Shown: positions 16,934 to 25,990 of the stretch, in pieces | How positions within the stretch are numbered: the stretch's first letter is position 1 | Layout: every line of letters begins with the position of its first letter | Origin: Sphingomonas sp. DG1-23 | Lineage (GTDB): Bacteria; Pseudomonadota; Alphaproteobacteria; Sphingomonadales; Sphingomonadaceae | DNA length: 64,000 nt | Reading direction: 5' to 3' | Assembly: GCF_030730875.1 (NCBI RefSeq) | Contig: NZ_JAVAMA010000011.1 | Span: 62,001-126,000 of the forward strand | Translations under genes and position numbers: made by a program | Notes under the pieces: model-generated | The model's input: only the letters and a program-made list of their open reading frames with translations | Databases searched by the model: none | Told to the model about the DNA's origin: nothing

Positions 16934-18886
16934 TCAGGCGGGATTATGCTTTGCGAGGAAGGCCTCCAGTGCCTTGAGGAACTGGAGCCGGTCCTCGCTG
17001 CGGCTGAAATGATGGTCCGCCTCGGGCTGCTCGATCCAGATGACGTCCTTCCCCGCCGCCTGCAGCTTCTGCGCCATCAGCCGCGAATGGACCGGCGGCA
17101 CGACCCGATCCTTCTTGCCATGGACGAGCAGGACCGGGATCGAGAATTCCTCGGCACGATATAGCGGCGAGACGGTCTTCAGATCGGGGGCCTGCATCTT
17201 CAGCCAGTCCTTGCGTGCGCCCGCGCCGAGGAAGTTACGATCGTGGCTGATCATCCGGTTGAGATCGGACACCCCGGCATAAGCGGCGGCGCAGCGATAA
17301 AGCTTGCCGTCGCGCTGGGCCGCGCGCATCGCCGCATAGCCGCCATAGGACGCGCCGACCATGCAGACGCGCTTAGCATCGGCGATGCCGAGCCTGGCCA
17401 ATTCGGTGACGACATCGTTGAGATCGTCCTGCATCGCGAGGCCCCATTGCCCCTGCCCCTTTTCGGTGAAGGGCGTGCCATAGCCCGACGAGCCGCGATA
17501 ATTGGGCTGGACCACCGCATAGCCGCGCTCGGCGAGGAACTGCGTCCACCAGTCCCATTCCTCGGTATCACGCGCGAAGGGGCCGCCATGCGGCATCACG
17601 ATCAGCGGCAAATTGGCCTTCTTGCCGAAAGGCAAGGTCAGCACTGCCGCGATTTCGAGCCCGTCGCGCGCCTTGTACCGGATCGTCCGCACCGGATTCA
17701 TCCGCTTCAGCCCGATCGTGCGGTTGTTCATCTCGAGCAGCTGCATCGAATCGTCCGCGGCGCGGTACAGGAAAAAGGCACCCGGCGCGTTGGCACCGCC
17801 GACATGTACGATCGCCGCCGAACGATCGCGGCTGAGCGACACGATGCGCGGCTCGCCCCCCTTGATCTTCGCCGCGACGGCCTTGTGCATCGCGTCGATC
17901 GCCGGGTCGGTCCAGCGGATCTCCGGCTTGTCCTCGTTCACCGAGACGCCGATATAGTTGAAGCCGGTCGCGTCGCTGACCAGCCCGCCAATGTCATAGC
18001 CCTTGCTCGCGAACAGCTGCTTGCCGCGCGCCAGGGTCTCGAGATCGAGCTCGTAGAGCGCGGAATAGCCCTTCTCGTCGTCGGCGATCATCACTGCCTT
18101 GCCCGGCTCCTTCAGGAACATGGCGGGTACCGTCAACGTGTCTTTATGAGTGCGGGCGCGGTCGATCGTCCTGAAGCTGCCTTTCGCTCCCGGTCGGTAG
18201 ACGATGCGCCGGTTACGTCCGTCGAGGGACATGCCGAAACCCATCCGCACCGCGCCGCTGCCGTCGGCATACCAGTTGAAGATGCCCTCATTGCCCCGCA
18301 CCACCGTCTTGTGTCGGCCGGTCGATACGTCGATCTCGTCGACCTGCGGCCAGAAGCCGGGCATATTGGTGTAGAGCGAGGTCTGCGACGCCATCAGGAT
18401 CCGCGGCGTGCCGTCGCTCGCGGTCCAGATCACGTCATCGGCATCTTGCGCGGCGTCGCGGCTTGCCAATTTCGTCAATTTCGCAGTGACGGCATTCACT
18501 CCGAACGCCCGGCTCACATAAATCTCTTCGCCTTCATAGGGCACCAGTTGCCCGACGCCGATCACCAGCCATTCGTCGTTGACCCATGTCCACCAGTTGA
18601 GGTCGACCTCGCCGAGGCCGACCACCCGCGGCTTGCCGCCGTCGAGCGGAAAGATCGCGAAATATTGCGTGCCGTTGACGGCCACCTTCGCCGCGATCGA
18701 CTTGCCGTCGGGAGACAGATCGGGGCGCTCGAACGGAGGAATTTCGGCGAATATGGCAGTGTCGAGCGGCGCTGCCGCCTTGGGGCCGTTCGGCGCCGCG
18801 GCCTTCTCGGCAGACTGTGCCATTGCTGCCGCCGTCGACACGACGAGCCCGCCCGCCACCAGCAGGCGCAAACCCCAACGCGACAT
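16934..18886 (-). CDS. Exported S9-family peptidase (prolyl oligopeptidase/acylaminoacyl peptidase)
   Basis: 650 aa from the ATG at 18886, which has a GGGGGA ribosome site and opens a signal peptide (SRWGLRLLVAGGLVVSTAAAMAQ). A beta-propeller N-terminal half precedes the alpha/beta-hydrolase domain. The catalytic serine is S513 in VGASYGGYAAM, the histidine H625 in EADHHFSR, and the aspartate lies in HGKKDRVVPP about 30 residues before it. It cleaves short peptides in the periplasm. Signal-peptide-bearing S9 peptidases of this kind are common in sphingomonads. Confidence 0.93.
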   Translation of the reverse strand: MSRWGLRLLVAGGLVVSTAAAMAQSAEKAAAPNGPKAAAPLDTAIFAEIPPFERPDLSPDGKSIAAKVAVNGTQYFAIFPLDGGKPRVVGLGEVDLNWWTWVNDEWLVIGVGQLVPYEGEEIYVSRAFGVNAVTAKLTKLASRDAAQDADDVIWTASDGTPRILMASQTSLYTNMPGFWPQVDEIDVSTGRHKTVVRGNEGIFNWYADGSGAVRMGFGMSLDGRNRRIVYRPGAKGSFRTIDRARTHKDTLTVPAMFLKEPGKAVMIADDEKGYSALYELDLETLARGKQLFASKGYDIGGLVSDATGFNYIGVSVNEDKPEIRWTDPAIDAMHKAVAAKIKGGEPRIVSLSRDRSAAIVHVGGANAPGAFFLYRAADDSMQLLEMNNRTIGLKRMNPVRTIRYKARDGLEIAAVLTLPFGKKANLPLIVMPHGGPFARDTEEWDWWTQFLAERGYAVVQPNYRGSSGYGTPFTEKGQGQWGLAMQDDLNDVVTELARLGIADAKRVCMVGASYGGYAAMRAAQRDGKLYRCAAAYAGVSDLNRMISHDRNFLGAGARKDWLKMQAPDLKTVSPLYRAEEFSIPVLLVHGKKDRVVPPVHSRLMAQKLQAAGKDVIWIEQPEADHHFSRSEDRLQFLKALEAFLAKHNPA

Positions 18887-18993
18887 CAATTCCCCCAACA
18901 AACATAGCCCGATGCCGATGCTGTCGCGATTCGCGCCGGATCGCAAGTCGCATGAGGTTGCCCGTCCGCACTGCGCTGGCTATCCCCGCCGCC

Positions 18994-19668
18994 ATGCTCA
19001 AGCTCATCATCGGCAACAAGGCCTATAGCTCCTGGTCGCTTCGCGGCTGGCTCGCGTGCAAACAGTCCGGACTCCCCTTCGAGGAAGTCGTGGTGCCGCT
19101 CTACGACGCGGACTGGGACAAGCGTCGCGAGGGTGCCGAGTTCGCGCCGTCCTCGGGCAAGGTGCCGATCCTGTGGGACGATGACGCCGTGGTGTGGGAC
19201 AGCCTCGCGATCGTCGAATATCTCAACGACAAGACCGGGGGCACGCTATTCTGGCCCGAGAGCCCGGCTGCGCGGGCGATGGCACGCTCGATGGCCGCCG
19301 AGATGCATTCGGGTTTCGCCAGTCTTCGCCGCAAGCACACGATGAACATCCGCCAGGTCTATCCACCCGCGACCCCGGATGCGGATGTCCGGCAGGAGCT
19401 CGGCCGGATCATGGAGTTATGGGCGCAGGCGCGCGCGCGCTTCGCCGGCGACGGCGACGGCGAGTTCCTGTTCGGCGACTTCGGCGCGGTCGACATCATG
19501 TTCGCGCCTGTGGTCACCCGGATCGTCACGTATTCGCTGCCGGTCCCGCGTTTCGCGCAGACCTATATGCTCGCCGTGCTCCAACATCCGTTCATGCAGG
19601 ACTGGATCGCGGGGGCGCAGGAAGAGGATTGGGTGATCGAGCAGTTCGAGATGCCGGCCGACGGCTGA
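18994..19668 (+). CDS. Glutathione S-transferase family protein
   Basis: 224 aa. N-terminal thioredoxin-like domain: KLIIGNKAYSSWSLRGWLA, with S-S-W-S-x-R in the active-site position, as in zeta-like or Gto-type bacterial GSTs, and GKVPILWDDDAVVWDSLAI for the cis-Pro and glutathione-binding Ser. A C-terminal helical domain follows. It probably conjugates or reduces small electrophiles in the cytoplasm. It is divergent from the S9 peptidase gene. Confidence 0.9.
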   Translation: MLKLIIGNKAYSSWSLRGWLACKQSGLPFEEVVVPLYDADWDKRREGAEFAPSSGKVPILWDDDAVVWDSLAIVEYLNDKTGGTLFWPESPAARAMARSMAAEMHSGFASLRRKHTMNIRQVYPPATPDADVRQELGRIMELWAQARARFAGDGDGEFLFGDFGAVDIMFAPVVTRIVTYSLPVPRFAQTYMLAVLQHPFMQDWIAGAQEEDWVIEQFEMPADG

Positions 19669-19673
19669 GGTGA

Positions 19674-19829
19674 TCAGACCGGGGTACGCGAATATTCGTC
19701 TGCCTTGACGCGGATCGTGTCGACTTGCTCGCGCGCGATGTTGCCGATGCCGATCAGGTGCGCACCCGAGAACGCCACCATATCGGCGAGGCTGAGAAGG
19801 GCCAGGGACAAGGGAAGCATCCAGCGCAT
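19674..19829 (-). CDS. Small protein with N-terminal membrane/signal helix (51 aa)
   Basis: ATG at 19829, TGA at 19674-19676. A hydrophobic N-terminal helix (MLPLSLALLSLADMVAF) is followed by a charged amphipathic tail rich in V, E and R. Codon use fits the genome. Its 5' half overlaps the 3' end of the cupin gene in another frame. No family is recognised. Confidence 0.5.
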   Translation of the reverse strand: MRWMLPLSLALLSLADMVAFSGAHLIGIGNIAREQVDTIRVKADEYSRTPV

Positions 19830-20332
19830 GCCGCCATGATAACGCGCGTCCATGAAGCTGAGCTGAATCGCGCGTTATGGAAAACTACAGGGGTTCCGCC
19901 CTGCTTGCGTCGGAATCCCTCCCCTGCCACCAGATGCATGTCGATATCGGGATAATGGCAATCGGTCTCGGCCGGCCGACCGACCGCAATAAACACGCAA
20001 TCCGTGTCGCTGCGGTTCTGCAGGACATGGCCGTTGCCGTCGTTCTTGGGGAAGGCCGCGACGTCGCCCGGCCGCATCCATGTCTCGCCCGAATCGTCGA
20101 CCAGCACCGCCTCGCCGCGCAGCATCACGACGAACTCGTCCTCGCCCTCGTGCCAATGGCGCTGCGACGACCATGCGCCTGGCTTCAGCGTGACATGGCT
20201 GAACCCGAAATCGCTGATCCCGCTTGCCGGCGCCAGCCGCCGATACCAGCGCCCCTGCACCGCCTCCGAATAGGGCGCGGGATAACCGGTCGCATTGGTC
20301 TGCGGGATTGTATCGAGATCGAGCTTGGGCAT
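19754..20332 (-). CDS. Cupin-domain protein with unusual C-terminal tail
   Basis: 192 aa from the ATG at 20332. The double-stranded beta-helix motifs are clear: HWHEGEDEFVVMLRGEAVLVD (cupin motif 1, with two His and Glu as metal ligands) and PGDVAAFPKNDGNGHVL (motif 2). Similar stand-alone cupins are about 155-165 aa and end soon after the GEGFRRKQGGTP-like segment. Here the last ~35 residues are Cys/Trp-rich and read through the start of the neighbouring 51-aa gene, so a lost stop or a small frameshift is possible. The substrate is unknown. Confidence 0.8.
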   Translation of the reverse strand: MPKLDLDTIPQTNATGYPAPYSEAVQGRWYRRLAPASGISDFGFSHVTLKPGAWSSQRHWHEGEDEFVVMLRGEAVLVDDSGETWMRPGDVAAFPKNDGNGHVLQNRSDTDCVFIAVGRPAETDCHYPDIDMHLVAGEGFRRKQGGTPVVFHNARFSSASWTRVIMAACAGCFPCPWPFSASPIWWRSRVRT

Positions 20333-20344
20333 CTGAACCACTCC

Positions 20345-20432
20345 CGTCATTCCGGCGAAAGCCGGAATCTCTTTGCAACTGCCACGCGCTCGGGGAAAGA
20401 GGCATGCGATCCCGGCCTTCGCCGGGATGACG
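20345..20432. repeat. Paired palindromic repeat, copy 2
   Basis: CGTCATTCCGGCGAAAGCCGGAATCTC and a mirror ending CCTTCGCCGGGATGACG lie between the divergent cupin and dapE genes, ending 8 bp before the dapE start. The two halves differ slightly, so each is its own hairpin. Confidence 0.85.
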
Positions 20433-20440
20433 GAGCGGGA

Positions 20441-21559
20441 ATGGACGTAGTCGAACTCACCAAGGCGCTGATTGCCGCCGAAAGCGTAACCCCGGCACGC
20501 GGCGGCGTGTTCGACGTGCTCGAGGCGGCGTTGATCCCGCTCGGCTTCGCGGTCGAGCGTTTCGTCGAGGGCACGGCGCCAGACGGCCCGGTCGAGAATC
20601 TGCTCGCCACCCGCGGCACGGCGGGCACGCATTTCGCCTTTGCCGGCCATCTCGACGTAGTGCCCCCCGGCGAAGGCTGGGCGAGCGGCGCCTTCGCCCC
20701 CGAGATTCGCGGCGACCTGCTCTACGGTCGCGGCGCAGTGGACATGAAAGGCGCGATCGCGGCATTCGTCGCGGCGGCGGCGCGCGTCCCGGCAGAAGGC
20801 AGGACCAGCCTGATCATCACCGGCGACGAGGAAGGCCCCGCCACCTTCGGCACGCCGCGGCTGATCGAGCGCATGGCCGAACGCGACATCCGCCCCGATC
20901 TCTGCCTCGTCGGCGAACCCACGTCGGCGAACCGGCTCGGCGACACGATCAAGATTGGCCGGCGCGGCTCGACGGTGATCTGGATCGACGTGCCCGGCAG
21001 GCAAGGACACGTCGCCTATCCGCACCTCGCCGACAATCCGATCCCGAAGCTGATCGCCGCGCTCGCCGAGATCGACGAGATCGTACTCGATGCGGGCAAT
21101 GCCTGGTTCCAGGCATCGAACATCGAAGTCACCGACATCTTCACCGGCAATCCCGCGACCAACGTCATTCCCGGCAACGCCCGCGCGCGGCTGTCGGTCC
21201 GCTTCAATGACGAACAAAAGGGTCCAGAATTGATCGCGCGGATCGAGGCGACCGTCCGCCGCCACGCGCCCGGCGCGGAGGTGAAGGGGACCGTCTATGG
21301 CGAGGCCTTCCTGACCCAGCCCGGCGCGCTTTCCAGCCTCGTTGCCGGCGCGATCGAAGCGAGGCTCGGCATCGTCCCCGAACTCTCGACCAGCGGGGGC
21401 ACTTCGGACGCGCGCTATCTGGTCAAATTGTGCCCGGTGGTCGAGTTCGGCCTGATCAACGCGACGATGCACAAGCTCGACGAAGCTGTGGCGCTGGCCG
21501 ATCTCGCGGCACTTGCGGACGTGTACGAGGAAGTATTGCGGCGGGTGGCGGCCGCCTAG
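20441..21559 (+). CDS. dapE: Succinyl-diaminopimelate desuccinylase
   Basis: 372 aa. M20 metallopeptidase-type fold with the zinc-site motifs FAGHLDVVPPG, YGRGAVDMKGAIAAF and TGDEEGPA; the C-terminal ligand region is NATMHKLDE. DapE removes succinate from N-succinyl-LL-diaminopimelate in the lysine and meso-DAP pathway. It overlaps the convergent GGDEF-EAL gene by 4 bp at its stop. Confidence 0.95.
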   Translation: MDVVELTKALIAAESVTPARGGVFDVLEAALIPLGFAVERFVEGTAPDGPVENLLATRGTAGTHFAFAGHLDVVPPGEGWASGAFAPEIRGDLLYGRGAVDMKGAIAAFVAAAARVPAEGRTSLIITGDEEGPATFGTPRLIERMAERDIRPDLCLVGEPTSANRLGDTIKIGRRGSTVIWIDVPGRQGHVAYPHLADNPIPKLIAALAEIDEIVLDAGNAWFQASNIEVTDIFTGNPATNVIPGNARARLSVRFNDEQKGPELIARIEATVRRHAPGAEVKGTVYGEAFLTQPGALSSLVAGAIEARLGIVPELSTSGGTSDARYLVKLCPVVEFGLINATMHKLDEAVALADLAALADVYEEVLRRVAAA

Positions 21560-23229
21560 CTCGCGATCCGCCGCGGCTCGACGTCGCGGACCCAGGCGAG
21601 GAATTCCTCCTCGGCCATCGGCGTCGCCACGGCATAGCCCTGCAATACGTCGCAACCGATCACCCGCAACACCGCAGCCTGCGCGTCGCTCTCGATTCCC
21701 TCGGCCACTGCTTCGCAGCCGAGCCCATGGACCAGCCCGATCACGGCCTGGGCGATCGTCCGTGCCTCGGGCTGGTCGACGACGTGCTCGATCACGCTGC
21801 GATCGAGCTTGACCCGGTCGACCGGCAATTGCCGCAACCGCGCGAGGTTCGAATAGCCGGTGCCGAAATCGTCGATCGCGACGCTGGCGCCATCGGCCCG
21901 AAGCGCGGCGATCGCCTCGAGCACTTCGCTCGAGCAATGCATCGCCAGGGTCTCGGTGATCTCGAGCTCGAGCAGGCTCGCGGGTGCCCGTGCTGCATGC
22001 ATCGCAGCGCGCAGGCGGCGGAAGAACTCGGCATGATCGATCTGGCGCTGGCTTATATTGACCGCGAGTCGCTGCTGGATGCCCAATTTGCCCCAGCGCG
22101 AGATCGTCTCGGCGACGCTGGCGACCACCCAGTCGCCGATCTCGACGATCAGTCCGGTCTCCTCGGCGCGCTGGATGAACGCACCCGGCAGCTTGAGCCC
22201 GTCGGGATGCCGCCAGCGCAGCAGCGCCTCGGCGCCGACGATCCGTCCGTCGGCGGCGCTGACCTGTGGCTGGAAGACCAGCGCGAACTGGTCCTTGTCG
22301 ACCGCGGCGCGAAGGTCGCTTTCCAGCTGCGCCCGCTCGGCGATCTGCGCGGCGAGAAACTCGCTGAAATGCTCGGTCCGCCCCCGCCCGAGCGCCTTGG
22401 CGTGATACATTGCGGCATCGGCGGCGCGCATCAGGTCGTGCAGGGTATTGCCGTGATCGGGGCGCATCGCCACGCCGATCGAGGCGCCGATCGAGATCTC
22501 CTGTTCGGCGAGCGCGAACGGTTCGGACAATGCGAACAGCACGCCGCGGCCGATCCGGTCGGCGTCGCGCAAATTGCGGATCTCCGGGAAGAACATCGTG
22601 AACTCGTCGCCCGCGAGCCGGCCGATCAGCGGCGCGCGAATGCTCCCCTCGGCGGCGAAACGGTCGGCCACGGCGCGCAGCCGATTGGCAACCATGCCGA
22701 GCAGGACGTCGCCGGTGGCATGGCCGAGCGTGTCGTTGACCATCTTGAAGCGGTCGAGATCGATGAAATAGAGCACCGCGTTCGCGCCCGGCGGCAACTC
22801 GGCGAGCATCCGCTCGGCGGTGCGGCGGAAATTGGTGCGATTGGCCAGCGCCGTCACCGGATCGAACATCGCGAGCCGCTGGACGCTTTCGAGATTGTCG
22901 TGGAGCTGGCGGAACAGTCCGTCCATCGCCTGTGCCAGCGGCGGCACGCAGCGGCGGACTTCGTCGGGAATCTCGCTCTGGAGGTCGCCGTTGGCGGCGC
23001 TGGCGAGCCGCTCGATCGCCGAATCGATCGCGCCGGCGGTGGAGGCGATGCTGCGCTCGGCCGAGGCCCAGCACATCACCCCGCAGACGATCGCGGCGAT
23101 CAAGGCGCGGCCGGCCGATTCGACGGTGATGGTGCCTTCGGACGCGGCGGCAACGGCGAGGATGAACGCCACGGCCCCGGCGCACATCGCAAACGCGATG
23201 GCTCGGCTCTTTAGCGAAAACCCTTCCAC
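21556..23229 (-). CDS. Membrane GGDEF-EAL protein (cyclic-di-GMP enzyme)
   Basis: 557 aa. Two N-terminal membrane helices (about 9-28 and 40-56) precede a HAMP-like linker, a GGDEF domain (signature RLAGDEFTMFF, AGDEF in place of GGDEF) and an EAL domain (AEALLRWRHP; DDFGTGYSNL; EGIES). The EAL residues needed for phosphodiesterase activity look intact. AGDEF occurs in some active diguanylate cyclases, so it may do either reaction. It probably links a membrane signal to motility or biofilm decisions. Confidence 0.93.
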   Translation of the reverse strand: MEGFSLKSRAIAFAMCAGAVAFILAVAAASEGTITVESAGRALIAAIVCGVMCWASAERSIASTAGAIDSAIERLASAANGDLQSEIPDEVRRCVPPLAQAMDGLFRQLHDNLESVQRLAMFDPVTALANRTNFRRTAERMLAELPPGANAVLYFIDLDRFKMVNDTLGHATGDVLLGMVANRLRAVADRFAAEGSIRAPLIGRLAGDEFTMFFPEIRNLRDADRIGRGVLFALSEPFALAEQEISIGASIGVAMRPDHGNTLHDLMRAADAAMYHAKALGRGRTEHFSEFLAAQIAERAQLESDLRAAVDKDQFALVFQPQVSAADGRIVGAEALLRWRHPDGLKLPGAFIQRAEETGLIVEIGDWVVASVAETISRWGKLGIQQRLAVNISQRQIDHAEFFRRLRAAMHAARAPASLLELEITETLAMHCSSEVLEAIAALRADGASVAIDDFGTGYSNLARLRQLPVDRVKLDRSVIEHVVDQPEARTIAQAVIGLVHGLGCEAVAEGIESDAQAAVLRVIGCDVLQGYAVATPMAEEEFLAWVRDVEPRRIAS

Positions 23230-23283
23230 TCCGCCGCTCTAACCCCGCTCCATGTCCCCGGGGCTTAATGTTGCAGACAGAAG

Positions 23284-23877
23284 TTAAGAATTTCGTGGCG
23301 GCGCGGTGCGCGGACGGCGCAGCACGATATAGAGCGCGCCGCTGCCGCCATGGCGCGGATGCGCGGTGCGTACCGCCGCGATTCGATCGGCATGGCGCGA
23401 GGATGCCAGCCAGTCCCCGACTGCCGCGCGAATCGCGCCGCGCGCATGCGGCCGCTCGGATTCGGGCCGCGGCGGCTTGCCGGTGATCAGCAGCAGCACC
23501 CGGTCGCCCTGACGGATCGCCTGGTCGAGCCCGCGATCGAGCCGGTCATACGCCGCAGCGAGGCTGTGGCCGTGCAGGTCGATCGCAGATTCGGGCCCGA
23601 CCAGCCCGCGCGACAGCCGGCGATCCCACGAACCGTCGAGAGTATTGGAGCTCCCCTCCCTGCTCGCAGGGAGGGGCTGGGGATGGGTGCGAGGCGCCTT
23701 GGCGCCGAGCGAGGCGCGGGCGGCAGGCGGAGGGCTCGCGACTTTGCCGCTCGCGCCTACCCCCCCAGGGAGGGGGGTGGACGGCATTGTCCTGGCCTTG
23801 GTCGGCTTGAGCGGCGTCACCGTCGCGATCACGCGTTGCCACAGCGCCGCCTCCTCGGGCGCCAGAGTCCGTTTCAC
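23284..23877 (-). CDS. Smr-domain protein with in-frame palindromic repeat insert
   Basis: 197 aa from a GTG at 23877 overlapping the mltA stop by 4 bp. The C-terminal Smr domain is seen in SAIDLHGHSLAAAYDRL (the DLHG motif), LLLITGKP and HPRHGGSGALYIVLRR. Smr domains are found in nucleases and in MutS2. The region between an N-terminal helix (LAPEEAALWQRV) and the Smr domain contains about 43 residues encoded by an inserted repeat (23651-23780), including THPQPLPASREG. This lengthens the linker without breaking the frame. Confidence 0.85.
   Translation of the reverse strand: MKRTLAPEEAALWQRVIATVTPLKPTKARTMPSTPLPGGVGASGKVASPPPAARASLGAKAPRTHPQPLPASREGSSNTLDGSWDRRLSRGLVGPESAIDLHGHSLAAAYDRLDRGLDQAIRQGDRVLLLITGKPPRPESERPHARGAIRAAVGDWLASSRHADRIAAVRTAHPRHGGSGALYIVLRRPRTAPPRNS
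23651..23780. repeat. Palindromic repeat element translated within the Smr gene
   Basis: One end is CCCCTCCCTG-CTCG-CAGGGAGGGG (23653-23676), a perfect 10-bp hairpin. The other end is a CCCCCCAGGGAGGGGG inverted sequence at about 23761-23777. Between them lies GGCTGGGGATGGGTGCGAGG-type sequence common to sphingomonad interspersed repeats. The insert is in frame with the Smr coding sequence. Confidence 0.75.
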
Positions 23878-25169
23878 GGCGTCGGCGCCGCCGCGGTCCG
23901 CCGCGCGAGCACGCCCTTGGGCAGTAACAGCCACGCCGCTCCGCGCGCCGACATGCCGCCGGCGATCGCGCGCGCATCGTCGCCCGCGCCCCAGAAGGTA
24001 TCGAAGCGGTTGGCCCCCTTGATCGCCCCGCCGGTATCCTGCGCCACCCACAAACCGGTCGCGTCGGTGCGGTCCATCGACAGGAAGGCCGGCGCCCCCA
24101 GCGGCACGAACTTCGGGTCGACCGCAGCGCTCGTCCAGCCGGTCACCGGCAGCCCCATCGCGCCGAGCGGCCCCGCCCCGGTCAGTTCTTTGAAGAACAC
24201 GAAGCTCTTGTTCTCGCGCATGATCGCGCGGCCTTCCTCGGGATGCGCCCGCAAATAGCCCATGATCCCCTGCATCGAGGCCTGGCCCGGACCGAGCAGC
24301 CCGCGATCGCGCATCAATTTGCCGATGCCGGTATAATCGCGGCCATTCTGCCCGGCATAGCCGATCCGCATCACCCCGCCGTCGGGCAGCCGCAGCCGTC
24401 CCGACCCCTGGACCTGGAGGAAGAAGATCTCGACCGGATCATTGGCATAGGCGATCACCGGCGCGCGACCGTCGAGCCTGCCTTCCTCGATCGCGGTCCG
24501 GTCGTAATAAGGCACGAAATTCTTGCCCTCGACCCGCCCGCGGATCTTCTTGCCCTTGAGGTCGTCGGAGAACAGCCCGAGATCGACGTCGATCAGGTCG
24601 CCCGGCACGCCATAGATCGGCACTTCGCACCCTGCCCGCCGCGTACGGCAACCATGGATCTCGGGCTCGTAATAGCCGGTGGCGAATGCCTTGCCGTCGC
24701 CGATCTGTACGGTCTCGAAATAGCGGACGAAGAATGCGCGCGCATCCCGCGCCGGCCAGTTGGCGGCACCGCGGCACGATTCGGCCCAGTCGGCGCCCTG
24801 AGTCAGCCCGCTGGTGTCGGTCCGCCGCTGGAGCGCCGAACAGCTCAACCGATAAGCCGTCAGCGCCCGCTCGGCGCCTTCCTGCGTGATCGGCAACCGG
24901 TCCAGTGCAGGTCCCGCAACGAGACCGGCTGCTGCCGCATTGGTCGCGCTGGCGGGCGCCGCGACTGCCGACATCGCAGCAAGCGGCGTCGCCGCGGTCG
25001 GCTGCCGCGCCGGCAGATGCACCGGGGTTTCAGGAAGCTCACGCGGTCGCGAAGCCTCGCGCGGGGATGTCGGCGCAGGCGCCCTCCCCACACCCGCCTC
25101 GGGCGGCACGATTCCGCCCGAACAGGCGCTCAACAGAGCCGCGGACGCGACTGTCCCCCACAGACGCAT
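23874..25169 (-). CDS. mltA: Membrane-bound lytic murein transglycosylase A
   Basis: 431 aa from the ATG at 25169 (AGGGG ribosome site). There is a lipoprotein signal with lipobox LLSAC (C16), then a Pro/Ala-rich spacer (about 17-100), then the MltA and 3D domains: FATGYYEPEIHG, IFFLQVQGSGRLRLPDG, and the C-terminal WVAQDTGGAIKGANRFDTFWG containing the catalytic aspartate region. It cleaves peptidoglycan with 1,6-anhydro product formation at the outer membrane. It lies between the Tim44-like and Smr genes, a common alphaproteobacterial order. Confidence 0.95.
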   Translation of the reverse strand: MRLWGTVASAALLSACSGGIVPPEAGVGRAPAPTSPREASRPRELPETPVHLPARQPTAATPLAAMSAVAAPASATNAAAAGLVAGPALDRLPITQEGAERALTAYRLSCSALQRRTDTSGLTQGADWAESCRGAANWPARDARAFFVRYFETVQIGDGKAFATGYYEPEIHGCRTRRAGCEVPIYGVPGDLIDVDLGLFSDDLKGKKIRGRVEGKNFVPYYDRTAIEEGRLDGRAPVIAYANDPVEIFFLQVQGSGRLRLPDGGVMRIGYAGQNGRDYTGIGKLMRDRGLLGPGQASMQGIMGYLRAHPEEGRAIMRENKSFVFFKELTGAGPLGAMGLPVTGWTSAAVDPKFVPLGAPAFLSMDRTDATGLWVAQDTGGAIKGANRFDTFWGAGDDARAIAGGMSARGAAWLLLPKGVLARRTAAAPTP

Positions 25170-25179
25170 ATTTGGCCCC

Positions 25180-25824
25180 TTATGCTTCGTCGGTCTCGAC
25201 CAGCTTCCAGTTGGGATCGTCGCTGCGCAGGTTCCGCGCGAAGGTCCAGATATCGTGCGTCTCGACCGCGTCGCTGAGCGAACCCGCGACGACATTGCCG
25301 TCCTGGTCGCGCGTCACCGCGGCGATATCGGCGTCGAAGCGCACCGTGATCCGCGCGATCTTGCCGTCCACGGAGGCGTCGGAGATCACCGTGCGTTCGA
25401 TCGCTACCAGCCGGTTGTCGAGCACATGGCCCGCGGCCTTGCGCTCGGCGATCGCCTCGGCAAAGCCACCGCGCACTTCGTCCTCGACCAGCCAGCCAAG
25501 CGTTTCCTCATCGCCTTTCCAGAAGGCCTCGAGGATCATCCGGTACGCCGATTTGGCGCCTTCGACGAACTGGGCAACGTCGAAGCTCGAATCGGCGGAG
25601 ACGACCGCGCGCAGCCCGTTCTCGGCGCCCGCCTCGATCGGGCGGCCGGCGCTTTCGCGCACTTCGGGGGTTACGTCGATGGTCCGCGGCATCGACTGCG
25701 GCGCGATGCGCTCCTCGGCGGGCTTGGGCAGCGCTTGCTCATGGCCCGTGCGCTTGCCCAGCACCGAATAGAGCCTGAGTGCCAGGAAACCGGCGATCAT
25801 CGCGAACAGGATAACGTAAAACAC
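25180..25824 (-). CDS. Tim44/TimA family protein
   Basis: 214 aa from a GTG at 25824. One N-terminal membrane helix (FYVILFAMIAGFLALRL) is followed by a linker and the Tim44-like domain (FVEGAKSAYRMILEAFWKGD to the C-terminus, ending DIWTFARNLRSDDPNWKL). Alphaproteobacterial TimA proteins resemble the mitochondrial import motor subunit Tim44; here the protein is inner-membrane anchored. It is transcribed divergently from secB, ahead of mltA. Confidence 0.92.
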   Translation of the reverse strand: MFYVILFAMIAGFLALRLYSVLGKRTGHEQALPKPAEERIAPQSMPRTIDVTPEVRESAGRPIEAGAENGLRAVVSADSSFDVAQFVEGAKSAYRMILEAFWKGDEETLGWLVEDEVRGGFAEAIAERKAAGHVLDNRLVAIERTVISDASVDGKIARITVRFDADIAAVTRDQDGNVVAGSLSDAVETHDIWTFARNLRSDDPNWKLVETDEA

Positions 25825-25990
25825 TGAGCCTCCGAGCCTCGTTGCCGAGATACATAGGCCTTAGCGCCGCGGGATACAAACGCCCGCGAAATCGCCGCCC
25901 GATTGATGTCTCCGTGCGCCCCTGCTAGGCGCGCTGGCTGAACAAACGCGTCACGTACGCGAAACTTTCCGACAGACAGAGGAATCTTCG

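Noticed and set aside
17243..18907. Plus-strand open frame of 554 codons opposite the S9 peptidase
   Set aside because: Antisense shadow of a well-supported exported peptidase; it has no signal or domain of its own.
19754..23185. Very long minus-strand open frame of 1143 codons
   Set aside because: Only its last 192 codons (the cupin) make sense; the rest runs antisense to dapE and in another frame of the GGDEF-EAL gene, a common effect of high GC content.
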